Both the position numbers and the translations under genes were made by a program. Shown here in pieces: positions 34,803 to 46,726 of a DNA stretch of 64,000 nt. Under the pieces are notes generated by a model. It saw only the letters and a list, made by a program, of their open reading frames with translations. It searched no databases and was not told the origin of the DNA. How positions within the stretch are numbered: the stretch's first letter is position 1; every line of letters begins with the position of its first letter. This stretch comes from Ziziphus jujuba (lineage: Eukaryota; Streptophyta; Magnoliopsida; Rosales; Rhamnaceae). The stretch covers positions 27,063,001 through 27,127,000 of the forward strand of contig NC_083388.1 in the NCBI RefSeq assembly GCF_031755915.1, written 5' to 3'.

Positions 34803-37800
34803 TTATTGAGAGGCCATGTAGCTAGTAGAAGTGATGGGCAATGCTGAGTTGCTTTCATAAGGAAATGTGGTGCCTTCTTTTGCCTCCATTGCAGAAGTTG
34901 AGAAATCAGAAAGACGATCACCAGCAGACTTCGTAGGAGATGCAAAGAGGCTATCAGGAAGGACATGCTCCACACTGCTTTCAACACAAAAGCAGAAGTA
35001 AAGTATTGAATATTAGGAAACGCAATAGAACCCCCATATGATTAAGGGAAACTACAAAAAGCCCAAAACTACCAATGAACCACTGTACAAGTTCAATAAA
35101 TTTGGACTTTACGCTGTTGGCTAATATAAGCATATTTAAATTAATCCCCTTACCTTTTATGAAGATCAAGGTCTTCAGGGTTGGTGTCCTCATCCTCTCC
35201 AGTGCTGGTGCCATTTTTGGTGACAGAAGCAGTATTCCCTTCCACCTGAAGCTGCTGCTCAGCAACTGGCGCAGTGATAGAAATGGTAGCAGAAGGGCTC
35301 TCATTGTGGCCTGCTACAAGAAGATGCACAAGCACTGTGAAGCTTACTTTTGAAGGAAGAAGGGAAAGAAAATGTTCATATCATGTGCCTACCATCAATC
35401 AGCAAACCCTCTGTGACTTCCTGCTCAATGCCATCAAATGGCAGAATATCTTGACCATTCAGAGCCTGAGATTGAGGGGGTAAAGGGGCAGGAGCACCAA
35501 CAGAAAGACTGCGCTGGTGATGGTGGAGACGATCACTCTTTAAGTCTGGGAGCTGCAGATTCATCAGCCTTCGCCCTTGGAGTTCGATGGCTTGCTGCAA
35601 CTCAGCTTGCTCCTCCAATTTTCTTCTCAGCAACATTTCCTGTGTATTATAGAACATTCTTCCCCCTGTAAAGACAAAAGATTTACTAAGAGAATTTTCA
35701 AACCATATTTTATTAAACAAAAAAATAAAAAAATAAAAAATAGAGAGGGCAACTTAAGCATGTACTATTCCTTTTCTTCCATTCTTTCATGAAAGAAAAA
35801 AGCAATAAGTTTGAAGAAATACCAAGATGGAGGTCATAGGGCTCTCTAGAATCAAGCCCAGAAGGGCTCATACATGGTGAAAATTCTCCCCTCTCAAGTT
35901 GCTGCTGTTGTTGATGCTGTTGTCTCCTGCATAGCATAACAAATCATACCTTAATTGTGGAAGTAGAAAAGAAACAAAACTAAAAAGCAACAAAGAGATA
36001 TAGCACATACTTGTCCAGCACTTTTCCCTTCTCCTTATAGGGCTTGACAAGAACACGTGAATCACATATAAAATGAGGATTCCCTTTGGACAGAATGAAC
36101 CTCACAGTTTCTGGGTGGACAAATGTGACAAATCCAAACATTCGCTTCTGCTGGTATGGAATCCTTACATCTTGCACAGGTCCAAACTTGCTGCAAAATA
36201 TACAAAGGAAAGCTTCAACTTGAATTCCTCAGTTTTCACTAAAATCCAATCATCCACACACAAACAGAAAGAGCAGTAGAGAAAAAAGATACAATATGGA
36301 GATATCCACCAAAAAATATGATACCCTTCAACATTAAATAGTTGAATAATTCTAATAAATCTTCCCTATTTCTTTCTTTGAAGAAATCAAATATAAAAAT
36401 AAGCGATTGTGTACATAAAAGTACTGCTGTTACGGCGGTGGTGGAGAGATCTAGGACTTCTAAACAAACTCTAGGAAGTTATGAAGCACATTAATTTCCA
36501 GGGTTCCATTGCTGAGTAAATAAAATAAAAAAATCTAAAAAGTAAATCAAAAATAGTCATCTATATCTTACCAAAAGAGAAAACAATTCTACTCTGAAAT
36601 ATAATTTGAGGACCAACTCATTATCATAAATTTTCTTCTTCTTTAACCATCTGTGGAAGACCTAGGTCCAGATTTTGAATAAATTGTTCATTCTTACAAG
36701 TGTTAAATAAAATGAGTCATGACTTGGGTAATGATCTTTGACTTTGTCCATGATAAACAAAAAGAAAGAAAATCATACAGCTTCAAAAAGTTAGAACCAT
36801 TATTAGACAAGTGATAATTCAAACGGTTTTCATTGGCTGTTCAAGGAAAAGAAACTTATGAACACAATGATGAAAGAAGTAAAGAAGGCAACACGAACAT
36901 TCGAACATTTGTCATTCAAAGCCGATGGCATCAAGCTATTACATAAACTAAAGGTACCGTGCCATTTGTAGGCCAAATTTACTAAGGATACCAACATGAT
37001 CAAAACTGCAATATTTGGGGCATATACAAGCTTTTCATTGGTTTCATGAGACGAATTTACATTCTCCTTTAGCAAATAGAAATTGCTGAAGACACAAATA
37101 AGGAGTGAAATTGAGAACTTGAGTTCCTTAAAATTAAAGTCCTATATACGTTATGCTAAAGGTGACCACTCCCCCAGGGACAGGTCAACTGTCAATGCAA
37201 GTGTTCATGTATAAAAAATTGAGATTTCACAGAAACGTCAGAAAAGTATCGGTCAAAGTCTTGAACCACAAAAGCACCAACTAGGGCATATTCCACAGCA
37301 TATTGCAGAATAATAGATGCATCAAAAGCAATGGAAAACGGTAGGAACTTTAATCCATATTAGTGACTCAAGAGAGACTTGATCCTAATGATAACAGACA
37401 AGACAAGTAAACAGTAAAGTTCAGTATGTTACTTGAAATATTCTGAAACATCTTCATCTTTAAAAGTGCTCTCAGCTGGGAATGTCAAGTAGATCTGTCT
37501 TGAAGCCGAGTTTGCCTTTTCTGCAGAAGCCATTGACAAAAAATCGTTTCTTTCAGGTCTGCACCGGCCAAACTTGTAAATCTCTTCCCCCATTATGAAT
37601 GCAGCTGCAGCTGCCGCTCTAAAATGCAGTAAAAATACAGGCAAAGAACAAAAAGAAATCAAATAGCAAACAACCAAATCCGAACCCATAACATATCAAA
37701 AGCCAAAGTAAAAAAATAAATGGTTGATTTTGCAATACCTCTGGGGGTCATTTTGCTGTTGCAAAAGGTAATTCACATACTTATATTGTGAAGGTGAAAC

Positions 37801-38742
37801 TCCACCGTTCATGAACTGCGAAGCTGCGGCTAATCTCTGCTGTTGGGAGGCCTTCATTCTCATAATCTCCTCATGCTGCTCAAAGCCGTCAAGCTTACTG
37901 GGAGAGCCTACAATGGCACCAGAAGCGTCTACTGAATCAGCAAACCCACCATGCACAAACTTGCAATTGCTTCCGTTCTTGCAGAACCCTCTAGCGAAGT
38001 AGAGGCAGGGCTTGTAGCCAGTTCCCAAAGCGGACTCCTCAGAACCGAAACACGCATCACTGGCCGAAAAGCTCCTCCTGTGGAAATGGGCATCTCCATT
38101 ATTCAACGACTGAGCCCAATCATGACCCCCATGACCCAATTCCACCCGCGGATCGACCAAATCTTCGACCCTCGACGATGACGACGACTCATTCAAGAAT
38201 GATAGGTACTCATTGAGTTGATGCTCGTCAGCGGTGTCACTACTGCCAGCACCATCACCACCATTCTTATGGTGGTTAGAAAATACTGGTAAAGGAAATG
38301 ACCCAGTACGGATATTGTCATAGGAGAGTAAAGGGCTCGACTTCGGGCTAATGGGGTTGTTTGGGAACCCAGAAAGCGGCCAGGAATTTGAAGACGGAGA
38401 AGATGGGTTCCTGCCAACGTCAAAACCATTTGGGATTCTTGGGGAAGACTGTGAAAATGGGTTGCTACTGTTGCTGCAGCTGTTTGGCCTCGCTATGGGG
38501 TTAAGAGGGGAAGGAGAAGAAGGCGTGGAGGGTGTAGACGAAGTGTTTGAGCAAAGCCCTAACTGGATTTTAGCCCTGAGTATGAGTGAATGCAAAAGGG
38601 TGTCTGGTCCATAGGCCAAGCGAACCAAATCTTTCGCTGCAAGGTCTTGAATGAGAATGTAACCCATGATTTTTGAGGCATTTTCTGGGTCCAAATTCTT
38701 GATCTTCGTGAAGATGAGTCTAGTAACTTCATAAGAATCCAT
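34803..38742 (-). CDS. CCCH zinc finger and RRM protein, paralogue 1, seven exons
   Basis: Predicted RNA-binding protein of the plant CCCH-RRM family (the type annotated as zinc finger CCCH domain-containing proteins such as Arabidopsis C3H22/C3H53). Coding exons on the minus strand are 38742-37739, 37618-37433, 36190-36011, 35926-35823, 35665-35393, 35313-35154 and 34977-34803. They total 2082 nt, 693 residues, with all junctions in frame. The N-terminus starts [14 protein letters not shown] with the family's conserved ENASKIMGY segment. A CCCH finger (C-X7-C-X5-C-X3-H, from [10 protein letters not shown]) lies near residue 240. An RRM spans exons 2-3 ([10 protein letters not shown] to RMFGFVTF). 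A Gln-rich linker and an [12 protein letters not shown] helix follow. The protein ends SYMASQ. The first intron boundary in the Ala-rich stretch matches paralogue 2. RNA targets are unknown. Confidence 0.92.
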
Positions 38743-39060
38743 GGCTGCTTTCCTCTTTTTTCTCTTGGTTTTTGCTGCTCTCCCTTGAAGAGGGAAAGTC
38801 CACAAAGAGATTTCTCGAGGGTTTTTTTTTTTTTTTTTCACTTTGTTGCCCAGCAAAAACTAACAGTTCGTGAATAGAAGAAGAAGAAGAAGAAGAAGAA
38901 GAAGAAAAAAGAAAAAAAAAAAAAAAAGAAAAAAAAAAAACAGTAGGAGTAGTAGGGTTTGAAGTGTAACAAGCGGGCTTGTTTGGTAGAGTAGAAAGTC
39001 TCACTCTCTCTATCTATCTTCGTCTTCTCTCTCTGTAATCTCTCTTTTGAGGGAGAGTGG
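38743..39060 (-). promoter_or_regulatory. 5' leader/promoter region of CCCH-RRM gene 1 with (TTC)n tract
   Basis: Upstream of the start at 38742. On the transcribed strand there is a pyrimidine-rich leader with a (TTC)n run (38876-38905 as GAA on the plus strand), poly-T runs, and CT-rich sequence near 39000-39050. TTC/CT-rich leaders are common near plant transcription starts. No TATA box was identified with confidence. Confidence 0.4.
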
Positions 39061-40770
39061 TAGATTTCAGATCTACTTCATGGGGGTAATTGTCAACACC
39101 ATGGAGCACACATGTGTTCCTATGCGGCATAGAGTCACATATCTATTTTTTAGATTATATGATAATTTTATACTGTATAATATATAACATACTCATTATA
39201 TGACTTCTCAATATTTTTTTTTTTTTTTCTATCCAAAAAAAATATTTTTTTTTTCTTTTTTGCTTTTTTTTTTTTTTTCCTTATAAGATGAAGGAAACCC
39301 TAATTCAAAATGGTCCCACCAACCAACTTCGTTAATTTTTACAGTTTTAGAATTTTTTTTTTTTTTTTTTTGCTAATACAGTTTTAGAAAGTTTTAGACT
39401 TAGAAAAATAATAATAATAATAATGTCCTTTGTAATTTGAAAATTTTAAGCCCACTTTCACAAAAGATTAATTTTTATAATAACTGCAAAAATAATAGTT
39501 TTTTAAAAAGTGGGCTTAAATTTTCCAAATTATAAAAGTCCAATGCTCAATTAATTAGAATACAATCTAAAATCCAGAACATTTGGATGAAAATCTCCTT
39601 CCCAACTTGTGCTGAAAAAAAAATAATAATAATAAGTTTGTTCACAAACATTTAGAATCATAAAGAAACAGATGGAAATACAATTAAAATACAAAAGTCT
39701 ATATATCAGCCAGGAACATATATTCTTAGACAAATTTTTAATCCTGTTAATAAGAGACTATAATATAGGGTTAATATGTAATTTTAAATTACTAGATTGA
39801 AAATCTCTAAGTTGTGAGAAGGATATTAGTATCACACTACAAGTAGAAGAATGGAAAATACAAAAATCGTACAAAAATTCTGGCTTAAAAAAAAAAAAAA
39901 AGTTCCAAAATCTACACGCAAAGTATAGTCAATGAACTGAGTTAGTATGAAATCTAAAGATTTGACTACATTTCAGTGTCATATTTCATGCAACCACCCT
40001 ATATTTAATTGATGTCCCTTTGTCCCTTGCTTTAAATTGCCAATCATCCCCCCATAGTCAATTTTTTCTTCATTAGTTATTATCATTGAACAGCTTTTTT
40101 TTTTTTTTTTTTTTGTCATTTTTCTCTACTCTACTACTTCATTTGGTTATATATTAGTCAATTTTTATGACTTTGTGCCTGTTGGTTTTTTATTTCGTCT
40201 CTAAAATTTATATTGAAATAAAATTCATTCTGCTACACTAAAATATTAATGTGATTAATTTTTTTTAGTATAATTAATTATTGATGTATTCATACACACA
40301 CATATATATAGGAATTCTTATATCAAAAACTTTTTGACTCTTTTGGATTTTGTTTTAAAGATTGAAACTTGAAGATGAACGGGTAATTAACTCAAATAAA
40401 AAGCTTATTTTAGGTTTTTAGGATTTTAATTATTTTTTCATGAATAATGTTAAAGGTGTTAATTAATCTATCAAAATATTTATCAAATGATAAATGTTAT
40501 TATATTATTCACTCAATTTTTTATATTTATCCTTTGAAACAGTTTATTTATCTATATTTAAAGTATATTAAAATTGTAATTAATAAAATAAAAATATGAT
40601 AACTTACCACATCATCTTGATACATATTTTTCATAGACTATTTTTATATAAATATTTGTATAAGTTAGTTGGTATCTTTCACGTTACTTTTATTATATGA
40701 AACTCATATAGTTAACATATACAATTTTAAATATCAATTTTTATAATAATACATTTTTACCGATAAAATA

Positions 40771-40930
40771 TTTATCATTAGTAGTGATGATCAATAATGA
40801 AATATTTAAAGCAAAAATTTTATTATTTATCATTAGTGATAATCAATAATGAAATATTTAAAATAAAAATTTTATTATTTATCATTAGTAGTGATGATCA
40901 ATAACAAGGTATTTTTATAATTATGTTATC
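40771..40930. repeat. Three tandem units of about 51-56 bp
   Basis: Units starting near 40771, 40827 and 40878 each carry TTTATCATTAGT..TGAT followed by AATCAATAA, and the first two continue GAAATATTTAAA and AAAATTTTATTA. The middle unit is a few bases shorter. Confidence 0.8.
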
Positions 40931-41613
40931 AAATATTTAATTCAAATATTCATAGCACCTTTTTAGTTGATAACAAAATAATTGTTTATTTTTTAATAAA
41001 AACGTTTTTTTTTAAATAATAAAACTTTATCTTTATCAAGGCCTTTTAAAGTACTTCAATGATAAATGAAGAATAATGAATCTATATAAAGAGCTCTTGA
41101 TTTATAAGATAGAAACATTGACCTAAACAATTTTCAGTTATCTAGAACCAAGCAAATGCAAATTTGAATTCAAATTTTGCTCTAGTAGTTTGGACGGATT
41201 ACTAGGGTAGGTTGGATGGAATATATTCTTTATTAGAATATTTACCAAATCAATATTAAATATAATAAAGGCACCTTATCATCTATATAAAAATGTCAAA
41301 ATTCCATAGAAAATTAAATAGCTAAATTCATCTGTATCACCTTCATTTTCACTTATCAATTTTGATCAAGCATATACAATTCAATAATTTTAAAGTTATG
41401 AAAACATTATCAAATTAAAAAAAAAAAAGAAAAAAAAGTGATAGGTGCTAAATGAAAATTCATTAAACAAAAAAACTTTTGTAATTAATTACAAATATCT
41501 ACATGACATATAAACCAAAAAAAGTACAAACAAGAAAAGAAAAAAGTGTCAATCGTACGAGTTTGAATCATGAAATTAGTTGATTAATGTCCTCCTGGAA
41601 TATGTAAGCAAAA

Positions 41614-41685
41614 ACATGCGATAATACAACTGAACCAACATTATTAACAACATGTGATAATACAACTGAACCAACATTATTAACA
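41614..41685. repeat. Perfect-length 36-bp tandem duplication
   Basis: Two adjacent 36-bp units (41614-41649 and 41650-41685), each with GATAATACAACTGAACCAAC, differ by about one base. Confidence 0.9.
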
Positions 41686-44600
41686 ACACAAATCATCTAA
41701 TAATCGCAATGCAATCATTTTGTTTTCCATTAATTTGGACCAATTTTGTGCAATGTGTATTAAGAAATAACAATTTTAGAAATTCATCTTCAACTAATTA
41801 AATAAGAATTAGTCTCTCTCAACCAAACTAATCCCCTTTTTATCCTTGTCCGTTGCTGGTTGTTATCTGGTGCACAAACTGTGATCTACTTTCTTTCGCA
41901 TCTCAGAGCAGTTAAATAAGTCCATACTCCATATATAAAAATCAAATCAAATCGAAATGTAAAATATGAATTTTCAAAATAAAAAAATAGAAGATAAAAA
42001 AGAAGAAGAAGAAGAGTATAAAAAGTGAATATACAGTGAGGGACCTGTTCTGAACCTCCATTTTCATATTCTTTTCAGTCCAATCCCCAAAGAAAATAGT
42101 GGGGTTTGGGAGGATTTCTTTTTCTTATCCACTTGATGATGATCACTTTTTACACGTCAGAAGAAGTTGAAAATGTGAATTCAGAGGAATCTTACAAAGA
42201 GCATTGAATTAAAAATGATTTGAGAGGATGCAAAAGTTTATTAGAATGGAGCAGTAGTGTCAGTAAAACAGTTATAAATATTCTTAACTTTATTTTTTGT
42301 TTTTTTATTTTTTAACAGTGTATGTGTGTGTGTGTTTGTGTACAGAGCCACGGAGACCAGAGAGAGCGTGATTGCTTTTTAGCTTGTAAATAATAATAGC
42401 ATGCACGTTCTCTTCTTCTTCAATGTACCTTAATAATCTCTCTTTCCCTCACAACCTACATATTGCCCTAATCATCATCTCTGTGTCTTTCATGGGTTTT
42501 GTAAGCTCCTTCTCTCAACTCTCCCAAAATCTACACCTTCCCAATGATTTTTTCATCAATATCATCAAACATTACATGCTCATATTTTTCAGTTTTTTTT
42601 TTTTTTGGGGTTAATTTTTCCACTATTTTCCTCCGAAATTTTATTTTGAATTTTTATCTATATATATGTATACAGATTTTATGTCAAATATTGTTAGAGG
42701 ACTAAAAAGTCAAAACTATGAAGTAATTAAGATATTTTATAATCTGTAATTAGCTAAAATTAATTAACCTGATCAGTAGTTCATAAAGTGTGTCATATTT
42801 GGGTCCACGTAATAACTATAATAGATATCAGAAGTTTGGACCCCATGCATGCTTAAAGTATGTTATTTACATAAAAATCCCATTTAATGCATTATTTCAA
42901 AGAATAATGCATGTGCATGATTACTTCAGGTGGGCAAAAATACGACTATGACATCTAGCAAGCTTTTTATAGATAAAAAAGAAGAAAAAAAAGCAAATGA
43001 AAATTTTCCAATGATTAGGTTACACAGTAAAATGTAGTCTGTTATTTTTCTTTTTAGTCTTATAACCCCTCTTTATTTTCCAGCTACCTCTTACCTTATT
43101 TTCAAATTCAGAATGATTATATCTTGCCAAGAATAATTTGTATGATAATTTTTTGATGATAAGACAAAAGTACTATTTATAATATCTAAAAGGGTTTTAA
43201 TTAATTAGAATAAAAAACCTAATTGAACCATTTATATCTTGTTCAAATTGATTATGTTGGAATTAATATTTTGTTATTAGAAACAAAGAAGAAATTAAAT
43301 AGCAAAATCAATTTGTAAAATAATATTTGTATTTAAATCAAAATCATACTATTTCGAGTCATATATTTTAGAAATTAGAAATTAATTAACATAGTACATA
43401 AAAATTTTAAAATTCAAAGTTGCATACACTTTATTCCGTTGGATTAGATATCATGCATTGTTGTCGTTGCTAGGAGCTCCTTTGATTGTTTAATTGTTTT
43501 TTTGGAAAAAGGAGCTCTCCTTTATTGTTCCACCACTTTGTGAAGCAAATATTAGCTGCATTTACGTTTATTATCATCTAAAAACCGAAGTCACCAAATA
43601 TAGTTCCCTTACCCTAAATGTTTATATCATATTGATTTTGTTTTGTCAATCATATTATGGCTTATAAAATCAATTAAGAAGATAATTTATTATTTAGCCA
43701 TAAAAATTAAGCAAGTCATTTATCTTTTTATTTCTTTTATTCATTTATTCGCACATTCATTTAGAAATAGGCCTAGTGCATATTACAATTTAGTAGAAAT
43801 TAACAACCATCTATATAACCTCCTTGTGTTTGGCCCTATTTCCATTAAAGCTAGGGTTTAAGTGGGCACATGCTTTCCAATTTTACATAGATGGAAAACT
43901 AACAGTTAATAATTAATTAACAAGTTTGATTATTTCAGGTTATGTTTTCTTTCCCTTCCTTTTTTTTTTTTTTTTTCCTGAAAAATTAAAAGGGTGTACC
44001 AATGAAAGACGAATGTCAATATTCATGGGGTTCAAGCTAGTTATAAAATCCTAACACTTAGGAAAGGAGACAAATTAATTATTTATGCTCCAATTTTTTG
44101 TTCACATGTATAGTATTTATTTTTCCATTTTTATACATTTAACAACATGGAGGCTGAGATCGCAGCCGAGCTGGCCTAGACACCACTTCTACTTCTTGCC
44201 TGCCTAAGTTCGAGTGGCAATGCGGCAATGTCGCAAAACTATCCCAAAAAAAAAGTTGGTCCATATGGAAATTCAAGAAGTTCAAGAGTAATGATATTCT
44301 ATATGGTAAAACATATTATTTACATAAGCCACCTCATTTAAATATAATATGGCTGTTTTTAAATAAATCAACTTTAATTGTTTTTAACTTTAATTGATGA
44401 TTTATTTTTTTATATAGCAATTATTATTAATGATATGATTTACCACATAGGATATCTTATTATACTAAATTCCTGTATATAAACACATTCATAATATAAA
44501 TTAAGAATGTTCAATATATCATATGATTTTGCATGTTGCAAAACATAATAAAAGTAAAGTAGTCATGTATAAATGAGTGCTAAATCTTGTGATACACCAA

Positions 44601-44772
44601 TAAAAAGGTGGACTTCAATTAATCGGATTTACTTTGGAATATATTGCCCACGTCCAAATTTTTGAATATGATATGGTTCATTTTTTTTATTTTTTATTTT
44701 TTATAAGGATATGGTTCAATATTGATTGAATTAAAGCGTGCCATCTATTATATGGTTGATTTATTTCAGGAA

Positions 44773-44774
<2 letters not shown>

Positions 44775-44809
<35 letters not shown>
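44775..44809. repeat. (TA)n microsatellite
   Basis: About 17 TA repeats. Confidence 0.95.
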
Positions 44810-44811
<2 letters not shown>

Positions 44812-45480
44812 TATGTTGTATAGTTGAGTTCGACATCATAATCATATTGGCTCATAAATGTATACGTCTAAATCAAATTAATAACTTTTTTTGGGGCAAA
44901 AAATCAAATTAATAAATTTATCCTAATAAACCCAACTACCTTATAATAATTATTGTATTGTGGAGGCCAACAATGTTTTACTATTTCCAGTATAAAGCCC
45001 CATCCAACTCTTCCTTTGTATAATTTTTAATTAAAAATTTACAGTCTTTAATTGAAAGGCCATTGATACACTGTTTTAAGACAGATTCTTTAAATTCTAT
45101 TCAACATGCACATTTGTTATTAAAATAAATAAATAAATAAATAAATAAACAAACCCGGCTTCAATTGCATATAATTTATGGTATATTTCACCACAATTAC
45201 ATATAAACCTGCATACGCCTCAGTAAAAATAAAATTATTATATATATGTCTCCTTTGTCCATCACTCTTTTTACTGCTTAAATTAATTCCATATGTTTGT
45301 TTGTGGGGAAGGAAAGTGCAAGGAGTTGGATGCAAGCAGCATGTAGAATGATTTAAAAGACCATGCCAAAACATAAAAAGCCCCAACACCCAAAAAAACA
45401 AAATTTTCCAGGAAAATAAAAGAGAAAATATATTTAAAACCAGAAAAGGGTTAAAGACTGAAAGAGAAAGGAGTGCATGG

Positions 45481-46726
45481 TAGACAGATACGATTCATAT
45501 TTGATGTCAGAACCCATGTGACAATGTGACCCTTATTGTTTCATGTCCACCTAAAAGCAACCACAAAATGAGACAAAAAAGTCCCTTAAAGTTAGCCTTT
45601 AATCACATGAAACAAACCATCTTTTCTTTTCTGATTTTTACCCACTTTTCTTTCCTTTCCTTTCTTTTTTTTTTTTTTTTTAATTTCAATTTTAAATTTT
45701 AAATTATTTATTTTTTAATTTTCCCTCACCCTAGCCAAAATTTTCTTTCTTCTCCGCCCATTACATATTCTAATGGAAAACATGCTGCAATAAAAACGTG
45801 GCAACCAGAATGTATGGTCACAAAACGCACACAAAGACACAGCTTTTGCCCAGTGCCCCCTACTTACTATACATCAATATATCCCCAACTCCTTTTCCTT
45901 TCCAGGGCTCTATATCACAATGGTAGTTATCCTTCTGCTATACTTTTAAACTTTTCTTGGCTCTATTTTACAACATTGGTCAATTTTCCTCCTGTATTTC
46001 TCACGGTTAAAGATTTTTTACCACACATAAACAGATGGTAAAAGAAGAGAAGAAAATGAGATAAGTTACAGTAGAACTTATAAGGAGTTTAACTAGTACT
46101 ATATATATATATATATATATAACCTTTGTTCTGCTACCTACTTGCTGTGGTCCAGCATACACCTATCTTGAGTTGGTACAAATTGCAGAAAGTCCCCAGA
46201 CTCATCAGAGACCAGTTCATCGGTTCTTTGATCATGTATACAACTATTATGTATTCTCACTGCTGTAAGTGGTATATATATATATATATATATATAAGGT
46301 GATTTTATGCAGGGATCTTGCCTCTAGCTAGATTTTTCTTTCATATGGGTGTGGCTTTAATTGGCTGTACAGCTTGAGGATTCTATTTTTCTCTTTGTAC
46401 TCAGATCTTCTTATCAGTTTCTTTTGCTTTTTCTGCACAGAAAAGCATTCGCATACTGAACTTCAGTAAGAAAACAATCAAATTAAATTCTTGATGACAA
46501 TGTTTTTAATTAAGATTTAAAAAACTGATAAACCTCACCCTAACAAAGTAACTAGTAACCCCATTGCTGTCCATCTATAACTCTTTTATCAATTACATTC
46601 GAGGGGTTCCATGCCCACAAGAAAACCTGAAAAATTTCAGCGACTTTCCAAAGTCTGTAAGGTGTTCATCTAAGAGAGAGTTTACATCTATATATATACA
46701 TATGTATGTATACAGCAAAGATAGAG
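45481..46726 (-). other. 3' flank of CCCH-RRM gene 2 with blocks shared with gene 1
   Basis: It holds the counterparts of the blocks listed for gene 1: GTCAGAACCCATGTGACAA near 45506, an AATCACAT block near 45601, and TGTGGTCCAGCA at 46146-46157. TA microsatellites occur at 46101-46121 and 46274-46296. The shared order suggests that the ancestral duplication included more than 1 kb of downstream DNA. Confidence 0.5.

Larger units (their letters stand above)
39061..45480. other. Long AT-rich intergenic region between the CCCH-RRM paralogues
   Basis: No gene could be supported. The region contains poly-T runs, local tandem duplications (listed separately), a TA run (44775-44809) and ATAA/TAAA simple repeats (45123-45150). 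An open frame at 42423-42614 begins with a signal-peptide-like segment but has no recognisable mature part or splice partner. Confidence 0.6.

Noticed and set aside
37811..38614. Plus-strand open frames opposite the first exon of CCCH-RRM gene 1
   Set aside because: Antisense shadows of a conserved coding exon. The minus-strand frame carries the zinc finger and family motifs.
42423..42614. 63-residue frame with a signal-peptide-like start
   Set aside because: The hydrophobic leader is plausible but the rest ends in a poly-T-encoded Phe run. No mature peptide motif or splice partner was found, so not called as a gene.
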